Source: an uncultured Eubacteriales bacterium
GTDB taxonomy: Bacteria > Bacillota > Clostridia > Oscillospirales > CAG-272
Direction of reading: 5' to 3'
NCBI GenBank assembly: GCA_900555785.1
Contig: USMO01000008.1
Span: 1-21,183 of the forward strand
DNA: 21,183 bases
The position numbers and the translations under genes are program-made. Of this stretch, positions 1-7,622 are shown one piece after another; the stretch's first letter is position 1, and each line of letters begins with the position of its first letter. The notes under the pieces were generated by a model. The model ran no database searches. It had not been told where the DNA came from and was given only the letters and a program-made list of their open reading frames with translations.

Positions 1-1
1 T

Positions 2-895
2 ATGGGCTTCGGGGAAGGGCTGTACTATGCTGTGTTCCATTCGGTCGCGGCGTTCTGCAACGCCGGATTCGACCTGTGCGGGATATCCTCGCCGTTCGCG
101 AGCCTCACCGGATATCAGAGCGACCCCCTGGTGCTCGTCACCGTTGCGATGCTGATAACCGTGGGAGGTCTCGGCTTCATCGTCTGGGAAAACTTCCTCA
201 ACATTCGTAAGGTACGCAAGCTCAGCCTGCACACCAAGGCGGTGCTGCTGACCTCCGCGTCGCTTACCGTCGGCGGAACGCTGTTCTACCTCCTCGCGGA
301 ATGGAACGGCGCTCTTGGCGAGATGAACTTCGGCGGGAAGCTGCTCAACGCGTTTTTCTCGAGCGTTACCGCCAGAACAGCCGGGTTCAACTCCGTGCCG
401 ATAGACGACCTGTCGGATTTTTCACAGCTCGGGACCTGCATACTTATGTTCGTCGGAGCCTCTCCGGCTTCCACCGGCGGCGGTATCAAGACCACCACGC
501 TGCTTGTGCTGATTATGACTGTGGTTTCCTATATGCAGAGCAAGAACGACGTTGAGATCATGAAGCACAAGATAGACAAGCTGGCGGTCTACCGCACGCT
601 GACCGTCACGCTGCTTTCGCTGACGGCTGTTATCCTCTGCTTCTCGGTGCTGTATTTCACGCTGCCCGAGGACGGCCGGGGAGTTCAGTGCCTGTTTGAA
701 GCCGTGTCGGCGTTCTCTACCTCGGGACTTTCCGCGGGGATAACTGAAATTTCCGGAACACCCGGGCGTATACTGCTTATAATCACGATGTTCATAGGGC
801 GCGTTGGCCCGGTGTCGCTGGTGCTTTCAATGCTTGTGAACTCCGCAAAACGCAAGAACATCGTTTACCCCGACGGGCAGATAATCGTCGGATAA
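2..895 (+). CDS. ktrB: Ktr/TrkH-family K+ uptake channel subunit, C-terminal part (5' truncated by window edge)
   Basis: This is the membrane-embedded ion-conducting subunit of a Ktr/Trk potassium uptake system, which normally works with a cytoplasmic TrkA/KtrA-type nucleotide-binding ring. The frame is open to the left edge and the first Met is internal, because residues around 14-25 (HSVAAFCNAGFD) already form the second pore loop. Further pore loops are visible at SVTARTAGFN, GASPASTGGGIKTTT and AVSAFSTSGLSAG, and the C-terminal IGRVGPVSLVLSML segment is typical of the family. Several hydrophobic helices separate them. The 297 visible residues would be about two thirds of the usual 430-480. 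The next gene begins 24 bp downstream. A ktrA partner would be expected nearby, but none lies in the window. KtrB and TrkH cannot be separated without the missing N-terminus. Confidence 0.92.
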   Translation: MGFGEGLYYAVFHSVAAFCNAGFDLCGISSPFASLTGYQSDPLVLVTVAMLITVGGLGFIVWENFLNIRKVRKLSLHTKAVLLTSASLTVGGTLFYLLAEWNGALGEMNFGGKLLNAFFSSVTARTAGFNSVPIDDLSDFSQLGTCILMFVGASPASTGGGIKTTTLLVLIMTVVSYMQSKNDVEIMKHKIDKLAVYRTLTVTLLSLTAVILCFSVLYFTLPEDGRGVQCLFEAVSAFSTSGLSAGITEISGTPGRILLIITMFIGRVGPVSLVLSMLVNSAKRKNIVYPDGQIIVG

Positions 896-919
896 ATCAC
901 ATGAAAGGAAAGCAATTAT

Positions 920-1630
920 ATGCAAACTGAAACCTTCACCCTGGGACCGCTTACGATGTACGTTTCCGAGGATCACCGCTTCGGCACGGACGCTTTCCTG
1001 CTGGCGTACTACGCGAACGTAAAGCCCGACAGCGTGGTTTGCGATCTGTGCACCGGCTGCGGAATAATCCCGCTGATATTCTGCAAGAACGTAAAGCCGC
1101 ACCTTATCTACGCCGTGGATATACAGGAGGAAGCAATCGAGCTGCTGAAGATGTCCGTTGAGAAAAACCATCTTGAGAACAGGCTCCAGCCGGTCCTCGC
1201 CGACCTCCGCGAGCTGAAGCAGAGCCAGATCGGCTTTGAGACAATGGATATCGTCACCGCGAATCCGCCTTACATGACGAGCGGCTCCGGGTTTGAGAAG
1301 CTTGCAAGACCACAGGCAGTCGCACGGCACGAGCTGATGTGCAACATCGACGACGTGTGCTGTGCAGCGGGGAAGCTCCTGAAATACGGAGGTCTGCTGA
1401 AGATGTGCCACCGCCCCGAGCGCCTCGCGGACGTGCTGAACTCCATGCGCGAGAACAAAATCGAGCCGAAGAGCATTACGTTCGTGTTCAACAGCATTCT
1501 CGACAAACCATGGCTGTTCCTCGTGACCGGAAAGAAGGGCGGGAAGTCCGGCATGATCGTCGAGAAGCCCATGATACTGCGCAACGACGATAAATCCTAC
1601 ACCGAGGAGTACACAAGGCTATATGACTGA
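920..1630 (+). CDS. trmN6: tRNA1(Val) (adenine(37)-N6)-methyltransferase-like (TrmN6/YabB)
   Basis: This is a Rossmann-fold SAM-dependent methyltransferase of 236 residues. The SAM-binding motif I (DLCTGCGI) is at residues 42-49, the acidic residue of motif II lies in VDIQ near residue 67, and the amino-methyltransferase motif IV NPPY is at 115-118, the signature of enzymes that methylate exocyclic amines. An N-terminal FGTDAFLL motif (about 21-28) is characteristic of the TrmN6/YfiC/YabB group, which modifies A37 of tRNA1(Val) in E. coli. Gram-positive relatives next to rsmI are usually named YabB, and their exact tRNA target is less well established. The ATG at 920 follows an AAAGGAAAG site at a spacing of about 9 nt. 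The end overlaps rsmI by 8 bp, so the pair is translationally linked, as in the Bacillus yabB-yabC region. Confidence 0.9.
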   Translation: MQTETFTLGPLTMYVSEDHRFGTDAFLLAYYANVKPDSVVCDLCTGCGIIPLIFCKNVKPHLIYAVDIQEEAIELLKMSVEKNHLENRLQPVLADLRELKQSQIGFETMDIVTANPPYMTSGSGFEKLARPQAVARHELMCNIDDVCCAAGKLLKYGGLLKMCHRPERLADVLNSMRENKIEPKSITFVFNSILDKPWLFLVTGKKGGKSGMIVEKPMILRNDDKSYTEEYTRLYD

Positions 1631-2459
1631 AACAGGTAAGCTCTACGTTGTGGGCACGCCTATCGGGAACCTTTCGGATTTCTCACCGCGCGGCATAGAA
1701 ACGCTGGAAAGCGTGGACTATATCGCCGCCGAGGATACCCGGGTAACGCTCCGGCTGCTGACCCACTTCGGAATAAAAAAGCCGCTTCTGAGCTACTACA
1801 AGCCCCACGAAGCGGAAAAAAGCGCAAAGATCCTCGAGCTGCTGCACGGAGGGAACTCCGTTGCGCTGGTAAGCGACGCCGGAATGCCCTGCATTTCCGA
1901 CCCGGGGGTGTACCTTGTTCAGCGCTGCTATGAGCAGGGCGTCCCGGTGGAGTCCGTCCCGTGCTGCAACGCTGCGATCGCCGCCGTTGCGATATCCGGA
2001 ATAGACACCGCGCGTTTCGCGTTTGAAGGGTTCCTTCCGGTGGATAAGAAGGAGCGCCGCCAGCGGCTAGCCGAAACAGCGAAGCTCCCGCACACGCTGA
2101 TATACTACGAGGCTCCGCACAAGCTGCGGCAGACTCTCGCGGATCTCGCGGAGGCTCTCGGCGGAACGCGCCGCGCGGCTCTCTGCCGGGAACTCACGAA
2201 GCTGCACGAGGAAGTCCTGCGCGGGACCCTCGGCGAGCTGATACAGCTATACGAGCAGACCGACCCCCGGGGCGAGTACGTCATCGTGCTCGAGGGAGCA
2301 TCTCCGGAAGAACCGGAGGAAATGTCCATCGAGCAGGCAGCGGAACTTGCAAGGGGCTACGCCGAGGGCGGCATGAAGCTGTCCGAGGCATGCAAGACTG
2401 CCGCGCAGGCGGCGGGCGTTTCCCGCAAGGAACTGTACAAATTACTCTCAGGCGAATAA
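1623..2459 (+). CDS. rsmI: 16S rRNA (cytidine(1402)-2'-O)-methyltransferase RsmI
   Basis: RsmI methylates the 2'-O of C1402 in the decoding centre of 16S rRNA. The 278-residue protein has the tetrapyrrole-methylase fold: GTPIGNLSD at residues 11-19, AAEDTR at 35-40, a SDAG..ISDPG stretch at 84-95, FAFEGFLP around 132-139 and YYEAPHK around 160-166. Length is normal for the family. The start at 1623 overlaps the upstream methyltransferase by 8 bp. One oddity stands out: the region that usually reads P-G-(P/A)-(S/N)-A is PCCNA at residues 113-117, with Cys in place of the usual Gly, and there is another Cys at residue 90. The remaining motifs are intact, so I expect a functional enzyme, but this substitution sits in the cofactor-binding half. 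The ATA-rich codon use matches the neighbouring genes. Confidence 0.95.
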   Translation: MTETGKLYVVGTPIGNLSDFSPRGIETLESVDYIAAEDTRVTLRLLTHFGIKKPLLSYYKPHEAEKSAKILELLHGGNSVALVSDAGMPCISDPGVYLVQRCYEQGVPVESVPCCNAAIAAVAISGIDTARFAFEGFLPVDKKERRQRLAETAKLPHTLIYYEAPHKLRQTLADLAEALGGTRRAALCRELTKLHEEVLRGTLGELIQLYEQTDPRGEYVIVLEGASPEEPEEMSIEQAAELARGYAEGGMKLSEACKTAAQAAGVSRKELYKLLSGE

Positions 2460-2491
2460 CGACAGGTTATTACAGAAAGGAACGTAATTCT

Positions 2492-2671
2492 ATGAAAACT
2501 ATTCACGAAAGAGTTCAGAAGAAGATCGGCCCTACCGCTAAGGTAGTTATCCCGATAATCGGCGCTGTGATCGTTGTCGCAGGCGCGGTGGCTTACATCT
2601 GCATGAAGCTCGCGGACGAGATGCGCTACCATGAGAAGTGGAAGGACTACGACGAATGCGGCTGGCACTGA
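2492..2671 (+). CDS. Small single-pass membrane protein, 59 residues, unknown function
   Basis: This is a short gene nested between rsmI and folC. The ATG at 2492 follows an AGAAAGGAACG ribosome site at a spacing of about 10 nt; a longer upstream reading of the same frame would overlap rsmI and has no comparable site, so I reject it. The product has a basic N-terminus (Lys/Arg-rich, residues 2-17), one strongly hydrophobic segment at about 18-38 and a charged C-terminal tail rich in Lys, Asp and Glu, so it probably sits in the membrane as a single helix. Its last 16 bases overlap the start of folC, which implies co-expression in the same operon. I do not recognise a family and do not assign a function. 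Confidence 0.62.
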   Translation: MKTIHERVQKKIGPTAKVVIPIIGAVIVVAGAVAYICMKLADEMRYHEKWKDYDECGWH

Positions 2672-3921
2672 ACTGCGGATGCGGCGAAATTGAACAGTTC
2701 CTGGGGCAGTACTCGCACTTTGGCGCACCGGTGAAGGATCTGTCCAGGTTCGAGGCTCTGTGCCATAAGCTAGGCGACCCTCAGGATAAGCTGCGCTATA
2801 TCCACATCGTGGGTACGAACGGCAAAGGCTCCGTGGCGGAGTTCTGCGCCTCATCGCTTGCCGCGGCGGGATTCACCGCGGGGAAATTCACCTCGCCCTA
2901 TGTCCGCAGCGTATGCGAGCGCATAGCGATAGGCTACCCCGACGGGCTGTACGAGATCTCCTGCGCCGACCTTGCGCGGCTCCTGAACAAGGTGACCGAC
3001 GCAGCGGAGCAGTGCGGCGGTCTCGAATTCTCGCAGTTTGAGATACTTAACGCGGCGGCGTTCCTCTTCTATGCTGAAAAGCAGGTGGACTGGGTAGTGC
3101 TGGAAGCGGGTATCGGCGGCACGCTGGATTCCACGAACGTGATAAAGCAGCCGGAGTGCGCGGTTTTCACCTCGATAGGTCTTGACCACACGAAGATACT
3201 TGGCGGTACCGTGGAGGAGATAGCGCGTTCGAAATGCGGCATAATAAAGGGCGGTAACGCTGTTGCGGCACTGGATATTCCGGAGCCTGCGATGGAGGTT
3301 ATCCGCGAACGCTGCGCGCAGACCGGCGCAAGGCTGATAACTCCCGACCGCTCGGAGCTGGAGATACTGGAAAAGCCCGGGCTTCGCGGCAGCAGATTCC
3401 GCTACAGGGGGCAGGAGTACCGCCTGAACCTCGGCGGAGCCTACCAGGTAACGAACGCACTTACAGCGATAGAGGCGCTGACCTGCGCCGGAATAACTCC
3501 GGCGCACATCGCGATGGGCATAGAGCGCGCCAGGATCCCTGCGCGAATGGAGCTGCTCCCCGGGGACATACTGCTTGACGGCGGACACAATCCGCAGGCG
3601 GCAAGGGCGGTGCGCTCAGCGCTTGAGGATTCCGGGTACGAGCGCCGGACTGCGTTCATCGGCATGATGAACACGAAGGATCACCGCGCGTTTCTACAGG
3701 AAATACTGCCCTGCTTCGACAGGGTGTATTTCTGCGACGGCTTCTCCGAGGGGGAGGTTCCTGCGGAGGAACTGCGCCGCATCTCCGGGCTTGACGGGGC
3801 GGAGATATTCCATTCTCCCCGTGAGGCTCTCAAGTTTGCGCGCCGCGACCGCGAGGGCGGTCTGATGTACTTCGGCGGGAGCTTCTATTTTGCCGCCGCT
3901 GTGCGGGAATACCTTGTGTGA
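2656..3921 (+). CDS. folC: Folylpolyglutamate synthase / dihydrofolate synthase FolC
   Basis: FolC ligates glutamate to dihydropteroate and/or extends the polyglutamate tail of folates, using ATP in the cytoplasm. From the ATG at 2656 the protein has 421 residues, the usual size. The ATP-binding P-loop VGTNGKGS lies at about 52-59, followed by a family-typical TSPYVRSVCERI stretch, an EAGIGGTLDSTN segment, IGLDHTKILG and, in the C-terminal domain, DGGHNPQAA. I chose the ATG at 2656, which follows a GGAAGGA site, over an in-frame GTG at 2638. The gene overlaps the preceding small membrane gene by 16 bp and ends before a strong intrinsic terminator, so it closes the plus-strand operon. It contains about sixteen ATA isoleucine codons, which is important for the compositional contrast with the second half of the window. 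Confidence 0.93.
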   Translation: MRLALNCGCGEIEQFLGQYSHFGAPVKDLSRFEALCHKLGDPQDKLRYIHIVGTNGKGSVAEFCASSLAAAGFTAGKFTSPYVRSVCERIAIGYPDGLYEISCADLARLLNKVTDAAEQCGGLEFSQFEILNAAAFLFYAEKQVDWVVLEAGIGGTLDSTNVIKQPECAVFTSIGLDHTKILGGTVEEIARSKCGIIKGGNAVAALDIPEPAMEVIRERCAQTGARLITPDRSELEILEKPGLRGSRFRYRGQEYRLNLGGAYQVTNALTAIEALTCAGITPAHIAMGIERARIPARMELLPGDILLDGGHNPQAARAVRSALEDSGYERRTAFIGMMNTKDHRAFLQEILPCFDRVYFCDGFSEGEVPAEELRRISGLDGAEIFHSPREALKFARRDREGGLMYFGGSFYFAAAVREYLV

Positions 3922-3938
3922 TATCGAGTGCAAAATTA

Positions 3939-3968
3939 AAATGGGGCTGCGAAAACAGCTCCATTTTT
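3939..3968 (+). terminator. Intrinsic terminator of the trmN6-rsmI-folC unit
   Basis: An 11-bp stem (3939-3949 with 3956-3966, one G-U pair) closes a 6-nt loop and runs into five T residues. It lies 17 bp after the folC stop. Confidence 0.8.
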
Positions 3969-3974
3969 CATAGT

Positions 3975-4007
3975 AAAAAAGGAGCTGCATGAAATATGCA
4001 GCTCCTT
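3975..4007 (-). terminator. Intrinsic terminator of the M23 peptidase gene
   Basis: A perfect 12-bp stem (3979-3990 with 3996-4007) with a 5-nt loop is followed, in the minus direction, by a run of six U. It sits just past the stop of the M23 gene and back to back with the folC terminator, insulating two convergent units. Confidence 0.85.
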
Positions 4008-4014
4008 AATATTA

Positions 4015-5772
4015 TCAGTACTCAACGCACCAGGAGGCTCTCCTGTGCCACGGGAGGTAATTTATCGGATTGAGGCGCGCGCCGTTCATTCCGTTGAGTC
4101 TCACCTCGAAGTGGCAGTGGTTGCCGGTGGACTGTCCCGTGGAACCAACGTCCGCAATGACCTCGCCCATAGTTACCTGCTGACCTACGTAAACGTGCAA
4201 GTAGCTTGCGTGGCCGTAGACCGTCACCATGCCGTTCGCGTGCTGGATCATTACGCAGTTTCCGTAGCCGTAGTACCACGACGCCAGGATGACCGTACCG
4301 GATTCCGCGGCGTAGATAGGCGTTCCGTACGGCGCGGAGATATCAATGCCGCTGTGACCGTAGTATCCGCCGTAGCCGTACATCATCTCGGAGATCTGAC
4401 CGCCGTCGCCGCCGACCGGCCACAGGAACTGTCCGATAGGCATGTTATCCGGTATGGTAGCGGTGACTCCCGCAGGCTTTGCCTTTGTGCCCATGGAGAT
4501 TATCTCGGTCGTAGGCTCCTCTATAGTTACTCTCTCGATGACCTTGCGGCGGGTCTCAATGCCGTTGATGTAGGAAACGTTCGCGGTAACGCGCTCGGTT
4601 CCCTTTACGCCCTCCTGCACTATCGTGGAGGTTCCTTCGTAATGCGTGGAATCCTCGGTGTACGTGGTGTCGTAGGGAGTGCGCTCGTCGTAGGTCTCGG
4701 TCCTCGTGACGGAAACCGCAAGGAACGGCTCCTCCTGGTTTATCAGGATCTTATCGCCGATGAACAGCGAGCTGTCCATTGAGAAACCGGGGTTCAGCAG
4801 AGCGACCTCCTCCTCGGACATTTCGAGCTTGTCGAGTATGCCGTAGGGGGAATCTCCATCGACCACGGTGTAGTACGCCGCAACGCTCTTCTTAGAGGTG
4901 ATGAGCTTTATTATCGAGTCCTCGCTGACGATACTTTCCGTAAGGTACAGCCCCGGCTCGTAGCTTATCTCGCTTTCAAACTGTACGGTCTCGTCGCCGC
5001 CCTCGCGGTACTGGTCGAGCAGGTCCTCAAGAGCTGCGTCTACGCGGTCTTTGGTTTCGAGCGCTCCGTAGAAGGAGTTTCCTATGTACATTCCGTATGC
5101 GTAGGAAATCTCGGCTCCCATGGATTGAAGCATTTTATCGGCGAGCTGGTATTTTGTCATAGTCGAGCCGTAGCCCACCATTTCAACGGTGTAGTCGCTG
5201 TTGAAGCTGAACATTTCGGTGTTGCTGTCGAGGTAGGTTATCCTCTGCTGCACGATTTTTTCCGCCTCGGTGAACACCGTCTCGTCTGAAACGTAGCCCA
5301 TCAGGTCGCCGTTTACAGAGAGCCTCAGCGCGTAGGTCATGCTGTTGGCGTATGTCACCACGCTGAACAGGAACACGCAGCTAATTATCGGAAGCGCCCA
5401 GTTGCACAGCGTGACTGCAAGTCCGCGCTTTCCGAACAGAATGCGGCCTACCATGCGGAAACCAGCTATGCACGCCGGTACGATCCCGTCTGCATGGGCG
5501 CGGCGTATGTCGGCGCAGCCCATTCGTAAAGCCATGCCGTACCTGCGGAACGGAGAAGCTATCTTCTCGCCGAGGATTTTCAGCCCGCTGAGTATCTTGC
5601 CGCCGAGCCAGCCCAGACGGCGGTCTATTGCGGCGAACAGCCTTGCCAGCGCCTTTCCGAGCGCGGCGAGCATGACCATCATCACCGAGAACAGGTATTC
5701 CCCGGCGGCTGACGTGTTGTCATATAAAGCGCCTGCGCTGACGCGGGTGCTCGTTGGATTTTCGTTGCTCAT
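4015..5772 (-). CDS. Membrane-anchored M23 peptidase with LysM-like and G5 domains
   Basis: This is a 585-residue cell-wall endopeptidase of the LytM/M23 family. Residues 1-116 form an Ala- and Arg-rich, probably cytoplasmic region with amphipathic stretches. One transmembrane helix spans about 117-141, and the rest should be extracytoplasmic. A LysM-like repeat lies at about 299-345, a G5 domain at about 353-430 (ending EEPTTEIISMGTK) and the peptidase domain at about 449-575. Zinc and catalytic residues are all present: H473 and D477 (GHSGID), H521 (VYGHAS), and H552 and H554 (NHCHFEV). It therefore probably cleaves peptidoglycan cross-bridges, unlike the degenerate M23 proteins that only activate amidases. 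The ATG at 5772 has a GGAGA site 5 nt upstream. The long N-terminal cytoplasmic region is unusual for this class and unexplained. The gene stands alone with its own promoter and terminator. Confidence 0.9.
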   Translation of the reverse strand: MSNENPTSTRVSAGALYDNTSAAGEYLFSVMMVMLAALGKALARLFAAIDRRLGWLGGKILSGLKILGEKIASPFRRYGMALRMGCADIRRAHADGIVPACIAGFRMVGRILFGKRGLAVTLCNWALPIISCVFLFSVVTYANSMTYALRLSVNGDLMGYVSDETVFTEAEKIVQQRITYLDSNTEMFSFNSDYTVEMVGYGSTMTKYQLADKMLQSMGAEISYAYGMYIGNSFYGALETKDRVDAALEDLLDQYREGGDETVQFESEISYEPGLYLTESIVSEDSIIKLITSKKSVAAYYTVVDGDSPYGILDKLEMSEEEVALLNPGFSMDSSLFIGDKILINQEEPFLAVSVTRTETYDERTPYDTTYTEDSTHYEGTSTIVQEGVKGTERVTANVSYINGIETRRKVIERVTIEEPTTEIISMGTKAKPAGVTATIPDNMPIGQFLWPVGGDGGQISEMMYGYGGYYGHSGIDISAPYGTPIYAAESGTVILASWYYGYGNCVMIQHANGMVTVYGHASYLHVYVGQQVTMGEVIADVGSTGQSTGNHCHFEVRLNGMNGARLNPINYLPWHRRASWCVEY

Positions 5773-5826
5773 ATTATCTCCATTACTTTTAACAAAGTAC
5801 TGCGTTATTTTCTACACTTATGAAAT

Positions 5827-5855
5827 ATTATAGCACACTTCCGGGAAATTTGCAA
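5827..5855 (-). promoter_or_regulatory. Sigma-70-type promoter of the M23 peptidase gene
   Basis: Read on the minus strand, TTGCAA (5850-5855) and TATAAT (5827-5832) are separated by exactly 17 bp. The -10 box lies about 54 bp before the ATG. Confidence 0.75.
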
Positions 5856-5887
5856 CCGCCTGAAGCGAATTCACGGAAATTTCAGAC

Positions 5888-5927
5888 AAAACCGCCGGAA
5901 ACGCGGTAATCAGCGCATTCCGGCGGT
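5888..5927 (-). terminator. Intrinsic terminator of the 5934-6710 lipoprotein gene
   Basis: A perfect 10-bp GC-rich stem (5891-5900 with 5918-5927) with a 17-nt loop is followed on the minus strand by four U. It starts 7 bp after the lipoprotein stop. Confidence 0.72.
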
Positions 5928-5933
5928 AATTTA

Positions 5934-6710
5934 TCAGTTTTCTGAACTTTCGGAGCTTTCCGAATTTCCTGAGCTTTCCGAATTTTCGGCAGGCTTTTCG
6001 CCCTTCTTGTAGATCTCGCCGACCGGGTTCTGTACGTCGTAGACATCGTTGATATCGGAGATGTCGATACGCACGCTGAAGTCCATGACCTCTCCGGCGG
6101 CGGTGACTACTGAGCCGTCCTCGGTGAAGCTCGACGGATATCCCTGTTGGTCGATCTCAAGGGTCGTGGTCAGCCTTTCGAAGCTCTGGATATCCTCCTG
6201 CACGCCGGGCATTGAAGCGGAATTCAGCTTCTCCGGGTCGTAGGTGTAGGTGATGGATGTCGGACCGTCGCCGCTTTCGATTATCCCCGCGTTCCGGACA
6301 GCCTCCCCGGCAAGGAAGAACAGCCTGCCCTCCGCGTAGGGGTAGCGGTATCCGCGGTTGTACACGTTGTAGATGTACCCGTCGTCGTCGGAGCTGATGA
6401 CCGTCCACTTCTCGTCCCCGGATTCCTTGTAGAAAAATTCCGCGCCGTCGCTGTACGCCTGCTGTTCTTCGCCCTGCCAGCTTCCCCAGTAGCTGAACAC
6501 CATCTCGTCGTTGACGTTGAAATAAAAGCTGAACCGCATTATTTCATCGCCGGTGGTAAGGTCGGTCATGGTCACTCTGCCGCTGCTGAGGGTTTCGTAT
6601 TTCTCTCGTGCGGCGGTGAATTTGTCGTAGCCCGCCGGGAGATTCGCTGCGCAGCCTGCGGCAAGGGAGATGGAAACAGCCGCGAGAACTGCGGCGATGG
6701 TCTTTTTCAT
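5934..6710 (-). CDS. Predicted lipoprotein of unknown function with Ser/Glu/Asn-rich tail
   Basis: The 258-residue protein begins with a lipoprotein signal peptide: Lys2-Lys3, a hydrophobic stretch, then an AAGC lipobox with the lipidated Cys at residue 20. It should be anchored on the outer face of the membrane. The mature part (about 25-235) is rich in beta-prone, aromatic and acidic residues, loosely reminiscent of LolA/LppX-like lipoproteins, but I see no diagnostic motif and do not claim membership. The C-terminus is a low-complexity run of Ser, Glu and Asn (about 240-258). The ATG at 6710 has a clear GGAGG site at a spacing of about 6 nt. A 17-bp palindrome lies 20-36 bp upstream of the start, suggesting regulation by a dimeric repressor. 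It is a single-gene unit downstream of ptsH but separated from it by a hairpin. Confidence 0.8.
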   Translation of the reverse strand: MKKTIAAVLAAVSISLAAGCAANLPAGYDKFTAAREKYETLSSGRVTMTDLTTGDEIMRFSFYFNVNDEMVFSYWGSWQGEEQQAYSDGAEFFYKESGDEKWTVISSDDDGYIYNVYNRGYRYPYAEGRLFFLAGEAVRNAGIIESGDGPTSITYTYDPEKLNSASMPGVQEDIQSFERLTTTLEIDQQGYPSSFTEDGSVVTAAGEVMDFSVRIDISDINDVYDVQNPVGEIYKKGEKPAENSESSGNSESSESSEN

Positions 6711-6729
6711 AGATCCTCCGAAATTGCGT

Positions 6730-6746
6730 GTGTAAACGATTTACAC
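6730..6746. promoter_or_regulatory. Palindromic operator candidate upstream of the lipoprotein gene
   Basis: GTGTAAA-CGA-TTTACAC is a perfect 7-bp inverted repeat with a 3-bp centre, placed 20-36 bp upstream of the lipoprotein ATG where RNA polymerase would bind or clear. Such geometry suits a homodimeric helix-turn-helix repressor. The cognate protein is not identifiable from the window. Confidence 0.5.
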
Positions 6747-6761
6747 TGCCTAAACAAATCA

Positions 6762-6791
6762 GGGCAGAAACCGTATGAACGGATCCTGCCC
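6762..6791 (-). terminator. Probable terminator downstream of ptsH
   Basis: An inverted repeat GGGCAG..CTGCCC (6762-6767 with 6786-6791) is extended inward by a second pairing block (ACCGT/ACGG) around a 4-nt loop. On the minus strand it is followed by a U-rich but interrupted tract. It lies about 50 bp past the ptsH stop. Confidence 0.55.
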
Positions 6792-6842
6792 CTAAATCCT
6801 GATTCTTTGCAGCGAAACGCCGCTTATATGTCCCGAGTCAGA

Positions 6843-7106
6843 TTACTCAGAGAAGCCGCTCTCTACGAGCTTAACGAGGCCGTCAACAGCGAGCTGCTCG
6901 TCGCTGCCGTCAGCGATGATGCGGATCTTAGCGCCGCCAACGATACCGAGAGAGAGGATACCGAGCAGGGACTTTGCGTTTACTCTGCGCTCTTCCTTCT
7001 CGACCCAGATGGAAGACTTGTACTCGTTAGCCTTCTGGATAAAGAAAGTTGCGGGTCTTGCGTGGAGACCAACCTGGTTCTTTACTTCTACGTCTTTCAT
7101 GCACAT
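6843..7106 (-). CDS. ptsH: HPr-family phosphocarrier protein
   Basis: HPr is the small cytoplasmic carrier that passes phosphate from enzyme I to the sugar-specific EIIA domains of the PTS. The 87-residue product has the active-site histidine at residue 15 in GLHARPA. It also has the regulatory serine at 46 in NAKSLLG, the site used by HPr kinase in Gram-positive carbon catabolite control, followed by ILSLG. Both sites present argues for a true HPr and not Crh, which lacks His15. The start at 7106 is preferred over a second Met two codons later because an AGGAGG site lies 9 nt upstream of it and the residue numbering then matches the family. The gene stands alone with its own promoter and about 150 nt of leader. 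No enzyme I gene is adjacent. Confidence 0.93.
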   Translation of the reverse strand: MCMKDVEVKNQVGLHARPATFFIQKANEYKSSIWVEKEERRVNAKSLLGILSLGIVGGAKIRIIADGSDEQLAVDGLVKLVESGFSE

Positions 7107-7253
7107 AGTTTAAAACCTCCTAAAAAAGTTCTGCCGTAATGCCGGAAGTGAACTTCCGTTGTATTATCTTTCTTTGTTCTGCACTGCCGTTATATGCACT
7201 GCCTGAGGTGGGATCGCAGCTCTGTGCTGTCTTATCCCTTATCTCTTGGTTAT

Positions 7254-7282
7254 AGTATATCCAAAAATGATTCAGCCGTCAA
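7254..7282 (-). promoter_or_regulatory. Sigma-70-type promoter of ptsH
   Basis: On the minus strand TTGACG (7277-7282) and TATACT (7254-7259) are spaced by 17 bp. Transcription from here would give a leader of roughly 140 nt before the ptsH start, containing a short GGAAGT-type hairpin near 7142-7158. Confidence 0.75.
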
Positions 7283-7604
7283 CACAAAAATTGAAATTTA
7301 ACACTTTTAACGCTGATTTTCAGTTTTTTGCAGAATAAATCATTTTCATTTCGCCCTGCACTTGTGAAAATTACACAAAAAACTTTCAACAAAATAATCA
7401 ACATAAACATGAGTTTTCAACCAATTGCAGGATTTCTGCATAATTTCAGCCTTTCCGGGAAAAAATGCGCCCTGATGAACCGGGAGAATTTATATGCATT
7501 TTACACAATCGTCATATATAATACCTATTATATAAGCCTGCGTATCTGAATTTCAATGCAACCTTTTCAGGGAGTTCCTGGTATTATATACAAATGCCCC
7601 CCAC
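7283..7604. other. AT-rich intergenic spacer between divergent ptsH and vWA genes
   Basis: This 300-bp stretch is much more AT-rich than its surroundings and has no credible coding frame with a ribosome site. It must contain the promoter for the vWA lipoprotein gene. Candidate -10-like boxes occur around 7515-7533 and 7590, but none has a convincing -35 partner at 16-18 bp, so I do not annotate one. Confidence 0.5.
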
Positions 7605-7622
7605 GAAAGGAGTATGGTGATT

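Noticed and set aside
7495..7600. Promoter for the vWA lipoprotein gene
   Set aside because: Several TATAAT-like strings occur in this AT-rich stretch but none has a credible -35 box at the right spacing.
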